Below are positions 47,701 to 60,825 of a DNA stretch of 64,000 nucleotides, in pieces. Every line of letters begins with the position of its first letter. Positions within the stretch are counted from its first letter, which is position 1. A program made the position numbers and the translations under genes. This DNA comes from Ascidia mentula (taxonomy: Eukaryota; Chordata; Ascidiacea; Phlebobranchia; Ascidiidae), in NCBI GenBank assembly GCA_947561715.1, contig OX387198.1:8246001-8310000 (forward strand), read 5' to 3'. The notes below the pieces were generated by a model that was given only the letters and a program-made list of their open reading frames with translations, ran no database searches and was not told the origin of the DNA.

Positions 47701-50700
47701 CCGCAATCAAAATGATCTTGATCTAGTTGGGTGACGAATATATCGATTCGAAGTCTTATGTCTGAAAAGTGAAATAAAGTTAAAACCCGACCATAGAAAT
47801 CTCACATGGCCTAAACTGGCAGTTAGAAATTTGAGTTATCATTTATTCCCTTCTTGCATCATACTATCCTTAAATACTATATTGTAGCACTTACGTACAG
47901 AGCACGGTGTGAAAGTTGTGCCATTAAACTGTACACACTGCATTGTTTGTTAGAAGATGCTAATGCGCAGACTGGAAATTTCTGTTAATCCAGCAATCCT
48001 AAATAAAAACATTGGCACTTGCCTCCTAAACCGGTGTGGTTGAAAAGCCAGTTCATGCGCGCCAGGTTAGGATAAGCGCGTGGAAAATTCTCGGAGAGCA
48101 ACCCCCCTGACGTGTAGGGACACGGAGTGAGGCCAGCTGTCCTTTCTCTCACAGATGGGCAAATATTTCCTGTACAAAAGCATATGTAAGCTACTGAAAA
48201 CTCCATACCCATAACTAACAGTAGTTTACATACCAGTAAAGGAAGCCACGCTTGTGCTCCAAGGACCGAAGCCGGCGGTAGTTCTCGCACGAATACGTAA
48301 GGTGTACTCGCGATATGGAATGAGATCGGTAATAATAAACGATGTGCCGAAGATGGTTTGGTCGATCGTGTAGAACTAATTGAAATGGATGAGGTAAACT
48401 TCTGCCATACAATAAATTACTTTGAGTTCATTTAAACTTCAACAAAACCATTACTTTACTCGAGTAACAAGGGTGTTGATACCATCACTTTTGGTCTCCG
48501 TATTACTATATAAAAAGCCATGTTTAAAATCAAACAAATATCAATTCTTTAGGCCTTAGGGTTTACCCGAAGGTCAGAGGTCAGAATATTTCACTAAAAT
48601 TTGAGAACGGTTACCTGCGAAAAGCTTAAACCAAATGCTTCAAGAATTTATACATATTTCAACTGCTGGTTTCAAAAAAATTGTGGTTAACGATATTATT
48701 TATCCAGTAGCTTGTTACTTCATACCGTTTCATTGCAGCCGTTTTGAGATCCCAAAATAGAGAATGTGTTACAACTGTCAGTGGAACGCACAGCTCCAAT
48801 CTGGTATTCGGTTGCCACGCCTCTCAGCGTTTCGTTGGGCTTAGTCCACGTAAGTTGGGTTTGGACATCTGTCGATAAGGCTGTGAGACTGGTAGGAGCG
48901 AGAGGAACTGCAAAAAGTTGTTTGGATGAAGTTGACCTTCACATAGAGCAAGCTTTAACCTTCAACTAAAATATATCTTACGTCTTGCTCCGCTTGTCAC
49001 TGAGACTGTAGCTGTGACAAAAGTAATCACAACCGAGCCCCCCAAAGGACCCGGGGTACCAACACTAAGACCCAACGTGTAGTTTGTGTTCGCTGTAACG
49101 TTGATTGTCACACTCTGCAAAAACAATGAACACATTATTTATTTTTTAGCACACCGGGATTCGAACCCCGAATACCACAGCAAGGAATCCGGCAAGTTTT
49201 TCTGCTAAGTCATTTGGGCCACCTACCATGTATCCTGGGACTCCGACCGATGAAGTGAGAACACTCGACGTTGTACCGAACTCATCGGTGTAGGTAATGT
49301 TGTAGTTTTCAACGTAGCTATTGTTATTGCGCCACGCACTTGTGACATCAAACGTAATGGTCATTTCAATCAAACCAGTGACGTTGTTGTACACGCTTGT
49401 CGCAAATGGTCCGGTCACTTGAATGTGAGCTGCATGTTCAATATCAAACAGACGTTTACGCCATCTTTCGCATCAGTCAAAAATATTTTTTTCCGAAAGG
49501 GGAAACCGATAGGGTAGGAATATAAAATGCGAATTATAAAATGTATTGTATTTCGCTTGGACACTACCATACTTACTTCTGTGTTTGAAAACACACTATT
49601 TATTTTTTTTGCAACTGTATTTTTAGTGACAAAAAGTTGTTCATATACACAATAAGTTGGTCAGCTTAACAATGAATAGGGCAAAAACAAAATTTTTGAG
49701 ATAATGATAAATTTAATTACGATTGCAGCTTAATCCATCCCCAGTGTAGTCAGCGTTGCATAAGCAAGTGTACGATCCATTAGTATCCATGCACATCGCG
49801 TTGATATCGCAATTGTCTGTCATTAATGCGCATTCGTCGATATCTAAAATAAAAAAGAAAGGCTACTTTCGGAAAACAACTAAATTACACTGAACGGTAC
49901 ACAGTTATATGGCGTAATAGCTAAAGGCATGGATGAATATTTCAAAGGGAGGACCACCGCCAGGTGGCTGGACGCAGCAGGATGATTACGAAGCAACCAC
50001 CGCCAATATCAATAATGTTTATCTAATTTTTGACAATGCAAGTTAGAATACAAACAGCATATCTGGATTTTGCTAAACGTAAAATTGAGGGATGAAATAA
50101 TACTATTCAACTTGCAAACATGCGAAATGTCTTGCTTATGGTTTTTGATGTGGAAATCACCAAAGACACATTTGATATTTGTGCGTAACACTTCCTCAGT
50201 TTGTTACGCGTACACGTATTATAATATGTATTTAAATATAGCGCACAAAAATCTTACTTATATCACAGTTGACGCCAGAATAACCGGTGCAGTTTTCACA
50301 GGAGTAACCACTAAAACGAGATAAACAAGATGCTCCGTTCATGCAAGGATCCGTCATCGACGAACAAATGTCCATAGCTGCCCGACAAAAAAAATATTTA
50401 CCGTTTTTATCGACTGATCACCACGCTAACGGAAACTCAAGCTTTAACTGTTGATTACGTATTTGTATCGCAGTGATAAGAAACAATAATACTGTAAACG
50501 CAGCAAACCAGAACTGTTCGAATATGTTTTGCCACAAACGGCTGGTTTGTTGAAAGTAGAGAAATTTATGAATCTCACCCACTATTGTAAAACCTTTTGG
50601 TTTATTTTTGCAAGTAATTTTCGATGTTTTTGTAAAAACAATTTCCGTTACATCAATAGGGAAATGATTCACGAGATTTACCTTCCTCGTACTGTAGCTG

Positions 50701-53700
50701 AAAACCAGTGAAAGGTCGTTGACGGTCGCTGTGGAAGTGTATGTAGAAGTAATTTCGGTTGACGATAGCGGAATTGGTCGTTGTGTCAAAACCAACATAG
50801 TTGTCGCCTCCTACGACACTGGTTCCATTATATATCATGCCTCCCATTCCTGTTATCTGTAACGCGATTTTTTCAGCCTTATGCTTGATGCAAATGGTAA
50901 GTGTCTTTATGTTTTAAACCAAATCTGCAACCGTCCACACTATGGGGACCTTTTTGTAGCCAAATGTAAACCTTACTTGAATATAAATTTCCCATTACCA
51001 CCACAGCAGGAGTGCCTTAAATTACACGATGCTGCGTACTTTTTATAATATGAAACTACACTTGTTTTAGATGTAGCAATTCCCCAGAAGCGAACAACAA
51101 ACATTCTGTCACTTACGATTATTGCTATTGGCGTGACATTCCTGTAGCTGGGGTTGTCGTTAATAATAATGTAATCCTGCTCGATTTCGACGTCAATGTT
51201 AAGGATTGTGATTTTGATTCCAGTAACTGGATGATGAACAACAAGCACAAACCATAAATCAATGTATAATGCTCATTAATATGTTTAGCAATTACCAGAA
51301 GCATTAGCGGAAAAATCCAGGAACCACGTTACGTCTTGGTTTATTTCGTACTGCATCGATCCATCGAAGAATGTTGGCCATTCAATAAAACCCGGGATGG
51401 TGCAGTTGGTTTGAGTGGTAAGGTTACCGGAACAGTAATACCCTGAAACATTTATCTTGACAAATGTCGTCAAGGGTTTCTGACTAATGACCAACATGAT
51501 ATATTTTCAACACAGTTTTGCCGCATAGTGGAGCAAAAGCTCAATTTACCTTGACAATTTCCGTTCATTTCTCGGTATTCGGGAGTATTGCATGGACAAG
51601 AGAAACTCCCTTGGGAGTCGGTACATATCTCGCTGGGCGTAGTGCAGTTGTCCATTGCCAAGGCGCATTCGTCAATATCTGGTTAGAGTTATAAATAAGA
51701 CAGTGTGTGAAGAATAAGTTTACACCCCCCTAATAGCTACATACCTATACAAGTGGTGCCGTTGCCTGTCCACCCTCCGTTGCACATACACATAAAGCCA
51801 GGGGCCACGTTCATACAGGCCGCATTTACATCACAGTTGTCCATATTGGTATCGCACTCATTAATGTCTGGCAAATACAATAAAGCACTTCAACAAAGCA
51901 TGCAAAGCATATGTACTTTCAAGCATGCTTTCATGAACTGGGTTCACTCTGCTTATCTCGTAGAGGAAAAAAGTACAGCAAAACGTCCCTTACAACAACC
52001 GGGCAAATATCCCAATCGTTTCTGATTGCCTAATCTATGTTGATGTTAGGCCTCAAATGTTCATGTGTGGTTTTTTGGCATTCCACTACGTCCGATTACA
52101 CTAGTTTAACTGATATATAGCTTTGAGCGTTTTGGAAGGTGTAATTCACTGACCTGTGCAGTTTGGAGCTCCAGTGTAACCTGACGTGCAACCACACGTG
52201 AAACTACCATTTGTGTTGATGCAAGTTGACGTTGTTGTAGGACCACATCCTCCGTTATTGGTCAAACATTCGTCGATATCTTTCAAAGCAATTAGCATTT
52301 ATAGTAAAGTAACTTTTGAAACGAAGAAGAAAATACACAAGCAACAAAATTCCACGAAATAGGTAAGTTACTATGAAGAGCAGAACATCGCACAAACCAG
52401 CACAGGTCGTCCCGTCTCCAGTCCAACCATCCAAGCAGGAGCAATTAAAAGTACCAGGCATGTTGGTGCACATTGAACCTGATGCACTGCAGTTGTCCGC
52501 ACCCGTTGCACACTCGTTTATGTCTGATAATCGAAATAAAAACAAAAAAGTTACTGAGTCCCTTGTCATCTAAATCTTCCGAAATTTGTCATCTAAATCT
52601 TCACCAAAAATTCCACACGTAAGTAAATTATAGTTTTCGTGTATTTTATGTATTCATCTGTCAGCGTCGACCTTTGGAAAATACTGGCCTACCATTATGT
52701 GAATTTTCAACAAAAAGGTAATCTACTGACCTATGCAGTTTGGAGCTCCAGTGTAACCTGACGTGCAGCCACACGTGAAACTACCACCTGTGTTGGTGCA
52801 AGTTGACGTTGTTGTCGACCCACACCCTCCGTTATTGGTCAAACATTCGTCAATGTCTATAAAAGTAAGTAGCATATTTGGTACAGCACTTTCACGCAAC
52901 GAATATAAGAAAATCCACAAGCAACAAAATTGAATAAAATACTATGAAAAGTGGATCAATGCACATACCAGTACAGGTCGTCCCGTCTCCAGTCCAACCA
53001 TTCGAGCACGAACAAGTAAAAGTGCCAGGCATGTTGGCGCACACTGATCCTAATGCGCTGCAGTTGTTAGCACCCGTTGTACACTCATCAATGTCTGTGT
53101 GCGTGAAATAATGTAATAACTAACAAGTAAAAGACAAATTTATGCGTTTTACTGCAAATGCTATAGCAACAGTTTAAGGGTTAATTCCTATCTACCTTTT
53201 TATCAACAGAGAAAAAATGCCGCATACGCATGAGGTATAGGTATTGGAAACGACAAAATACCTGTTTTGTCACAAGCCTGAAAAATGTTAAAAATGTAAC
53301 AACAGAAAGGTTGCAAAGGGAATTATAAATACTCCGTCGTCTTTCAGGTTGCCAAGAAATTGTGTTATTGGTCTACGCATTACCTTCACAAAATGTCCCA
53401 TTGCCAGAATATCCATTCTTACACATGCACGAAAAGGACCCCACAATATTATTGCAACTGGCGTTCACATGACAGGGTGGGGGTGTCGCTGTGCATTCGT
53501 TAAAATCTGTACAAATATACATCCAGGCAAGTGAACAACCCGAAGCAGTGAATTAGGTACGAAGTAAAAATTATTAACTCACCTACTCCACAACTGGGCC
53601 CAGTAAACCCACTGTTACAAACACATGAGTACGTATCGAAACCGTTTCTTACGCACGTTCCCCTGTTAGTGTCGGTACAATATGTGGCATTTATGGCACA

Positions 53701-54937
53701 TATGTTCTGATCTGAAACGAAGTAAATCGGTATTGGAAAAAGTTTAAAAATTTAACAAATTTAGCACAGTTTTCCACAGTTACTTGAGTTTTTTTGTAAA
53801 AGGCACTTTTACACTTTTACTTGACTGCAAAACGTACGTTAAGGAAGGTTTTACTGCGCGGGTGAAAATTAACCCTTCACCTACGGTGTTTTCTACACAA
53901 CAGGCCAGGAAATTTTTGTCGAAAGGAATTTTTTGGACACTACAACCAATATCGTGTCTCAGCAACTCACCAACACAGTAGGATATGTTGAAACCCTGAT
54001 CTACTGGCTCAAGAGACGAGAAGAAACTCATGAAGAACGAAGATGTGTCGCTGAACTCAAATGTGTTGCCAGTTCTTGTGACTGCTGTGTTTCCTGTGTT
54101 TTCGAATGTGAATGGATTCGCTCCGCCGGTAGGATTTGTAAGGCTGCCTTTCATATTGTGTTGCCTAGGTTTAAATACAGTTTTTTTTTAAAGCACCTAA
54201 ACAGTGTTGATATATCAGTTAATTTAAACTTTCCAATTACCTTGTAACACCCAGGGTGTTGGTTCCCGTCACAATAACAGAAACGCTCCTTCCAAAGTAT
54301 AGCACTCCGTTTATAGTGTTCGTTTCAAAGGTAATCGGTGTAAGTCGTATTGCTGATGCAATAGAAAAAGTTTATTGAAAATAACAGTTAACGTACAAAA
54401 GACATTCGCATATTCAATTGAGCACCAACAGTGTTACACACAGATAAACCACCTATTTGATTTGAAACGTTGAAGTTCCATATAAAAAATCCTTCGGTGA
54501 TTTCCATAGCATAGTTCGCCGGCCAGCACGGTGAAACTATCGTACCGCATTGGTCTGTGATGTGGATGACCTCCAAACTGCTTGGTTTGTTTACGCATGT
54601 AAACGATGCTGCAGAGAAGGTAAGTTAGGATTAATGGAAACGTAATAGAAACAGTTACTGCTTGTCACTGACTGTTATTGAACTTTTCATTTCTATATAG
54701 TCGATATCTTCACCACAAAAACTAAATTTAGATTTAATACAGTTCCATAAAAAAAGATCAACAGGAGTAAAAAATGTGTATTCCGCTGAAATGGCAACAT
54801 CTTGTCGGCAACCAATACCAATTTCCCAATCACTTACTCGTAGAATTATATCCAGCAAACGATGGGTTGGTAATCTGCCCGGCTGCAAAAGCCGTACAAA
54901 TGCTCAGTAGTATGAACAGTGCTTGTTGCCCCTTCAT
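40227..54937 (-). CDS. Large CUB/EGF/FN3 single-pass cell-surface receptor (45 exons, 2138 aa)
   Basis: All exons could be chained in phase from ATG at 54937 to TGA at 40227-40229 (6417 nt). Order: signal peptide (MKGQQALFILLSICTAF); CUB-like domain (about 34-187); eight EGF modules (188-523), several starting D-I-D-E-C as in calcium-binding EGFs; second CUB (524-667); two EGFs (668-748); two FN3 domains (749-968); third CUB (968-1098); EGF (to 1136); about eight FN3 domains (1136-1894); a membrane-proximal part with RKKRQ; one helix (IAAIVICSIVGFLLILLIIY, about 2061-2083); and a 50-residue tail. The part just outside the membrane (VCNGPL...YRA.T) resembles receptor tyrosine phosphatases, but no phosphatase domain follows. 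It is probably an adhesion or recognition receptor; the ligand is unknown. One intron uses a GC donor. Confidence 0.88.
41852..46640 (-). other. Receptor part 5: about eight FN3 domains
   Basis: Exons 46543-46640, 46082-46271, 45622-45752, 45376-45556, 45120-45310, 44467-44639, 44212-44381, 43766-43965, 43535-43707, 43299-43465, 43062-43176, 42875-42988, 42527-42612, 42321-42457, 41852-41999. FN3 signatures recur (WSPPSTPNGVITGYR, YTQYTVTVYAST, WNAPTMPNGVITGYR, YTTYSITVYAST), and the two similar pairs point to internal duplication. Confidence 0.82.
44175..44194. repeat. (CA)10 microsatellite
   Basis: Ten CA units on the plus strand, in the intron after the receptor exon 44212-44381. Confidence 0.95.
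46859..48169 (-). other. Receptor part 4: CUB3 and one EGF module
   Basis: Exons 48023-48169, 47662-47761 and 47112-47254 form the CUB domain (SENFPRAYP, then IRLRIDIF and DCGYG). Exon 46859-46972 is an EGF module (DIDDCVEAPC). The donor after 48023 reads GGAG|gcaagt, a GC-AG intron. A possible exon inside that intron near 47895-47971 does not fit the frame and is left out. Confidence 0.78.
48234..49429 (-). other. Receptor part 3: two FN3 domains
   Basis: Exons 49227-49429, 48982-49114, 48726-48907 and 48234-48375. The second pair shows the FN3 hallmarks (TWTKPNE, then YREYTLRIRART). Each domain is split across two exons. Confidence 0.78.
49147..49225 (-). ncRNA. tRNA-like sequence inside a receptor intron
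   Basis: The minus strand has a perfect B box (GGGTTCGAATCCC) preceded by an A-box-like TGGCCCAAATGAC. The acceptor strands do not pair and no clean anticodon arm forms, so it is a tRNA pseudogene or SINE head. It begins within a few bases of the splice donor at 49226. Confidence 0.45.
49721..51442 (-). other. Receptor part 2: CUB2 and two EGF modules
   Basis: Exons 51296-51442, 51117-51226 and 50682-50856 form a CUB domain (ending FYIHFHSD...FTGFQLQYEE). Exons 50258-50377 (DICSSMTDPC...) and 49721-49843 (IDECALMTDNC...) are EGF modules. Confidence 0.82.
51550..54937 (-). other. Receptor part 1: signal peptide, CUB1, EGF 1-8
   Basis: Exons: 54838-54937, 54453-54608, 54241-54352, 53971-54164 (signal peptide and CUB1), then one EGF module per exon at 53583-53711, 53384-53506, 52969-53094, 52731-52856, 52398-52523, 52154-52279, 51745-51867, 51550-51678. 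All EGF exons are phase 1-1, so any can be skipped or duplicated without breaking the frame. EGF pairs at 52969/52398 and at 52731/52154 are near copies of each other, showing past duplication of a two-exon block. Confidence 0.88.
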
Positions 54938-57900
54938 CGCGGGAAACTCCGTATCCGGTGACAAATAGGCTGTTAAGTTAATAATTTACCTGGGTTTTCT
55001 GTAAGGCACAATTGCATACTATTGACGCGTGTCGGAAAATAAGCCAAATTATGCTGAAAGCAGGTATAATAAAACTGACAAGGACTAAATCAATGTGATT
55101 AAGGAATGAAAAAAATGGATCAATTTAAAAACCAAAGGTCCCTGGCAGACCACCGATCGCACACCGTATATGCTGGATAAATTCTATTTAAATAAGTCGG
55201 AGAAACGGATGATGTCTTTTTTACGCGAAATATATTTTTCTCAATAAACACCCACCATAAGAGGCTGTCCACAGATCGCTTTGTGGAATTTAACATATAA
55301 TCAGGACTAAATCAACTGACAAAAACAACCGGATAAAAATACGTTAATTCTATAACTTCCAGTATTCCATCTGTGGTCGGTGACAAAAAGCGCCCTTTCA
55401 ACAAATCGACCGCACCCTAAGAATGCACACCGCCCTTTAAAAGTTCAAAATGGGATGCTCAGGATAAAATGTAACATGTTAACATTGAATCGCACTTTTT
55501 CAGTTTGCCAAACTTGAACGAGTTCCTATAACATGAGTTGTTTCTAAAGTTCAAAAAACCTTCGCCGCTAGTTGTCGCTAAAGCGCAACGATTCAATGAA
55601 GATCAAAGACTTAACATTTCTCTTTGGATAAAACTTCCAGTTGTCAGAAATTTTCGGAATCTATGTAAATTATATGGTTTGGTGAATAATGGTTATTATA
55701 TGACTTGGTCATACGTCCAACAGTTTTCGAAGTCAGGAGTTTTTCCCGCGTTTTTTCTTATACATGCACTTAAAAAATACATGCACTTACTACTACAAAC
55801 TTTGATAGTCTGTCGTACTATAAGCTAACAGTATTTTCAATGCATGTCAGAAACGATAGGCAATAAAAATGCCAAGTATCGACCAATTTACACTGTAACC
55901 ACTTTTGACTATACAATTGTTATTTGATGTTTCTTAACGCCACAAAGTTAAAGAAAAAAGTATAATTGTTCGTTTATAGGCCAGTCAGTGCATGAATACA
56001 TGATGACTGGCTACCAAGCAAATATAAGCGCTAACCTTTGCCTCTCATTAATACCAAAATAAAAACCAACACTTTTTTGAAAAACATTCAAGAACAAATT
56101 AAATTTTCTGATTGAAAGAAATATAAATTGTGTGCTTTAAACTCGCCTCTACTTCATCAGTCTGTACAAACTCAACTTTTCAGGGCAACCTAAAATTAAC
56201 TTTTTTTTTCTTTTTTTCAAGATCTAAATCTAAAAACTCAAGAAATATTTCCTGCGTTTTTCGATGGAGTTTCCGTGTTGTTCTTTTGTGACTGAAATAT
56301 TTTGGACAACCTCGGCGCATTCAGTCCCCTGCAATTTGGGTGTTGGCCCGGCCTTTCGAGTGTAGAACCCCAAGCGCTGATGCGAAAAAACGAGCAACCC
56401 GGTAAATTAAACTAAGAGGGGTCCCTTTTTCAGTCGCACCTCCTTCGCTTCGCCGACTAAGCGTGGAGAGCCAGCCTTGCAAAAACGTTTCTAGTCTCCA
56501 AAAGTTTGTGATGCTGCTATTTTGCGGACATGGCCCAATGGCAATTTATAACAACTATTTAAAACCTTGAACCCGCGATACCCCGCGCTGGTTTTTCTTT
56601 TCTATAAAACAAATGAGAAAACGTGACCGGGGCGGGAATACATGCGTGCGTATTTGACATTAAAAATTGCGAAAGATAGACGAGGAAACCTTTACTTTAT
56701 CGCTATCTACACTACATTTCAGTGTTATTTTTTGAAACACATATTCCTCAAATAACTCCTACATAGAAAAATAACTGACTAAAAGTTTTTGATTTGGGTT
56801 TAAAAAGCGCTTGGTTGGCTGTTTATGTTATTATTCCATTTGCCAAAAAAAATCATGGTTCAAGGTTTGTTTTTTGGCCTTTTGGTCACCAGTTTTTATC
56901 TTTATTGCTGTTCCGTGACGTGCGCCTAAATAGCTTGTGGGAAGCCAACTGTATCGGTTCCCTTTCAGCCCACGACATAGAAAGGAACACGGTGCGTGGG
57001 TACGTCGTGACGTTCATTCGTTGTGATGCAGTTTACAAAAGAACGAATATAAACACAATCGTGACGTGTTTCATGTTTAGTGTGATACAACAATTACGCT
57101 AAACCTGCGCATATGGAAATGCGGGAATTGGAATGATTAAAGGTGTCGTAAAAGTCGATTAATAAAATAATAAAAAATACGAAAAAATTGTCTTAAGAAA
57201 CAGAAGACGCAAAATGGTTGCACAAAGCATTGGAGCTGTCGGTTCTCAACATATTTTATCGCGGTAAAAGTTTGCTCTTTTTGTTTCGCCTGGTTGTTGA
57301 AGTATGATTTGGTGTGAGTGCGGGGACGACCCTAGGTACAACCCTTTGAATGCGTAAACTATCGTCCTTTTTTAATTTTTCGATTCTTTTCGCATTCGAC
57401 AATTTTGTTTCAATAGATTTGCATAGCGCAATTTTTACGATTAATGATTAGTCTAGGATGCCACGAAATTTGAACAACCTCATGCTACAAGTAAGTTAGT
57501 TAAATAAATAAAACAGGGATTCGTATTTGGAAAGTAGTGGCTATTTCGACGCAATGACAACTTCAACTCTCGCGCCAAAGTTTTACGCGACCGCAAAAAA
57601 TAGTGAAAATACTGTTACGTGGATAAGTGACGCTGGGAAAGGCAGCTTAAGGACCTTCTTTACAAAAATCCTTTTATAAACAAAATTAATCACCGTATTT
57701 GGCGGCAGGGATATCCGGTCCCAGGTAATTTCCCCAAGGTCAGCAACAACATTACTGACTAAGCAAAATTATGGCTTCTTGTGGTGACATGTCAAAACGA
57801 ATATTTGATTGCTAATTTCCGGAGCAACCCCAACCAGTCTGAGTCTCCTCAGCTGGGCTAAAAGAATAGAAAATGTCACATATTTTTAGCTGTGCCGCGT

Positions 57901-60000
57901 TTTATAGCAAGCCAAGAGCAGCAACCTTTTTTTCAGTCGCAATCGGAAAGTCCAACGGGGACTACACACAGCTGTTGATAAGTGAGTTACGATAAACAGG
58001 ACGCGGGCGGGGTTTCCTTGAGATAAAAGCTCATGAAAACAAAGTTGACATAAGCGTTACTGCAATTACCTTTCTTCGGGACTTTTCGCCCAAGTTATTA
58101 CGAAGCAAACAAAACTCTAGAAAAACTGATAAATACCATTTTCGTAACCTGCATATCCTACTTTTTGAACTTTTTGAGTACTTTAAATCTCAACTAGCTA
58201 AGGTAGATATTCTGCCACTCGTTATTATGTACCTCGCATCCTTTTCAGTCGGCCGTCAGCTTTTGTGTTACAAGCATTGATATAGCGACCGGCAAATGGG
58301 CCATTGTCAATAAATATTGCTTTTGTGTAAGCATTACCATTCATAGGCGTCACCCTTTCTTAAGCTGTCACTCTCCCTTGACAGTCAAGTATATTAACCT
58401 CAACATGAACGCCGGGAAATGGACAAGGACATATTTCTTTGCGAAAACAGTTACCTCACTAACCCAAACAGATGACATTCAAACCAAAATAATCGAATGT
58501 TTTCTCAAGCACGGGTGTTCCGCACTGCGAAGCATGTCCACATTTTATTTTCCTCTTAAATCACGACAAGCATACCACGATTTCATCACGGTATTGTAAC
58601 AAACGGGCCGTTGACGTAAGCGCCCCGCTTGGGGGCCCATTGTGCATCTCACGTGTGGCCCGATTGCGACCTGGTTTTGATTCTGCAGCAAATTTTAAAA
58701 CTTTTATTGCCACATCATTGCAGATCATTCTGTACTGCCCGCCACTTTCGTTGGTAACAGGGTTTGTTATGTGTGAGCAATGAGACCTGGAGTCAACAGT
58801 TTGGTGCTCAACGGTTTACGGCGACTGCACAGTCACGAAAGACTGCTGGTCTTGCTCGGCTGTTTAGCTGGCAGAAGGTCGTTATTAGTCACCAAAAAAG
58901 AACCAATGAGACAAAAAAGTTTTATCATTTAAACATAGTTGAACACTTGCGGTATTTGGAGGACTGCAAATGAACGATTCCATTAAAATCTATTGGACAC
59001 AAGATAGTTGCATGTCTGTGGAGAAGTGTCTGTTGTTATTCCACCTCTGAGAGAAACCAGCCACAGTATGAGACGCACGATAAACCAGAACCTATCTACA
59101 CATCCGTCGGCATGCGGCTGACACACAGCGCTGCATAACAAACACCCTTCGTGTCTGTGTACGCATTTAATCCCCTAAAACCGAATTACTGAACGAGGCA
59201 CTAGAGTTTTCCTTTTAAGTGGGGCATTCCACTTTCGTAAACAAGACTTTATTTCCAGGATTGAAAATTACATTTTTATACAAAGAAAACGATTAGTTTT
59301 TAAATGCCAACTATGGAAACTCCAAGTAGTTCTTCTATTTTTTGACAAATCACAGCACGTTGTTTTAAGGTGTTTAATCGCGTTCAGGAAAGCGGACACA
59401 CAAGCAACATGTGCGGAAGTGCGTGAAGTTTTTTCCTGAAAGTTCAACAGAAAAGAAGTACACAATGGTGGATTTCCAGGTTAACTGTTAAACAAGCGCG
59501 AAAAAAAAACAGAAAAAATGATCACTATCGCCAATTTCAGAGATTTGGGCAAATAACTTAAAATTTCATAGACAGCTTTTTTCTGCCACTTTTCGCCAAA
59601 GCACACGCAGTAGGCCTCTACTGCTACGGCTAATGTACGTTCAACGTATTTACCAAAGCTTTACATACATTCATAGCGATAAATGTCCGTCGTAATGGAA
59701 ACGCTCTCTATACAGAAACATGCAAGATGTGGCACAAATGTACTTGGGTTATAACAGTAACATCAGATACAACAAAACATCGAATACGCTTGTTGGTCGT
59801 TACTTGCAAGGCGTACTAGAGATTAGGACAAAGCGCAATGTCAGTACTTTTAATGTACTTTCTAAGCAGATGTTAAAGTTATGCAGTACCTACTTTGGAA
59901 TATACGACAGTTTGGCGACGGCGTTTTTCGTTAGGTGGGCTACATATCGCAGCAATTGAGAGAGGTGCAAGATTCAAGGTATTGTCTTGAATAGGTGCAA
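54938..60000. other. Gene-poor stretch upstream of the receptor gene
   Basis: The left end should hold the receptor promoter. Beyond that I found only short frames without splice partners or domain patterns (for example 55538-55828, 56794-57102 plus). Regulatory DNA may be present but cannot be recognised by eye. Confidence 0.5.
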
Positions 60001-60515
60001 AAATGTATTGCTGAAAAACTACACAGAAACACGTTAGTAAGCATTATTGGGGTGGTTCCTCCCTACACTCGGGTATTTTGTATACTTAAAAACATCGGTT
60101 GTCTAACGGATTTTGCATAAATTATCATCAACAAACAAATATGATATCGCCGAAGTTTTGAACTTTGAAACCTTTCTGCAGTGAGTGCAAAATCAACACA
60201 AGCAAAACTTATAAACTCGAGCACACTTTGTACAAGTGTCAGACATCTGAGTACAGCGAAACAAATCCACAAAATAAATAAGCCGAAGGACAATTTCAGT
60301 GGCGAGCGACAGAAGAGCAAAAAAAAACAAAATAGGAAACTTCTCTTTTTGTTGGTCGCATTTATCAATCACGTTATAGTTTATTAGCTGTGGGATTTGG
60401 TCCCGCATGTTGGGTTGCGCCCCAAAAGGGAATACGGCTTTGGGTTTTAAAGTCGCCTGTGAATGGATCCAGGGGCTCATGTGCTCAAGTCGCGTGACCG
60501 CCGGGCCACACCTAG

Positions 60516-60523
60516 TGACGTCA
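60516..60523. promoter_or_regulatory. CRE-like palindrome TGACGTCA
   Basis: Full palindromic cAMP-response-type site. It stands alone with no gene start recognised nearby, so its meaning is open. Confidence 0.25.
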
Positions 60524-60745
60524 TATCTACTCGGCGATTCCGACCATTCGGCTGCTGGTTGCTTTGGAAAAGCTGAACATCTTCTGTGCAGTTTCGTCCC
60601 TGTATTGCTCGGCCACTTTCTTCTTGTTCTGCGAGCAATGGAAAACGTTGGGTTTTTGTTTACTTCTTACGTTAGTTATTGCAAGAACATCCCACGGGCA
60701 GAGAAGAATGTAGATTTTTACGTCATTTCAATTTCAAAAGTGTAT

Positions 60746-60825
60746 TTTTTGTGACCTTTTCGTCATGTACTCTTGCTTTGGGAAAGGTTTATTCCAAAAC
60801 TTTTTGTGACCTTTTCGTCACGTAC
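60746..60825. repeat. 25-bp direct repeat
   Basis: TTTTTGTGACCTTTTCGTCA followed by a variable base and GTAC occurs at 60746-60770 and 60801-60825 with one difference, 55 bp apart. Confidence 0.85.

Noticed and set aside
47895..47971. Possible extra receptor exon (VCALASSNKQC...)
   Set aside because: It has AG and GT borders, but including it breaks the frame into the next CUB exon; skipping it with a GC donor gives a clean domain.
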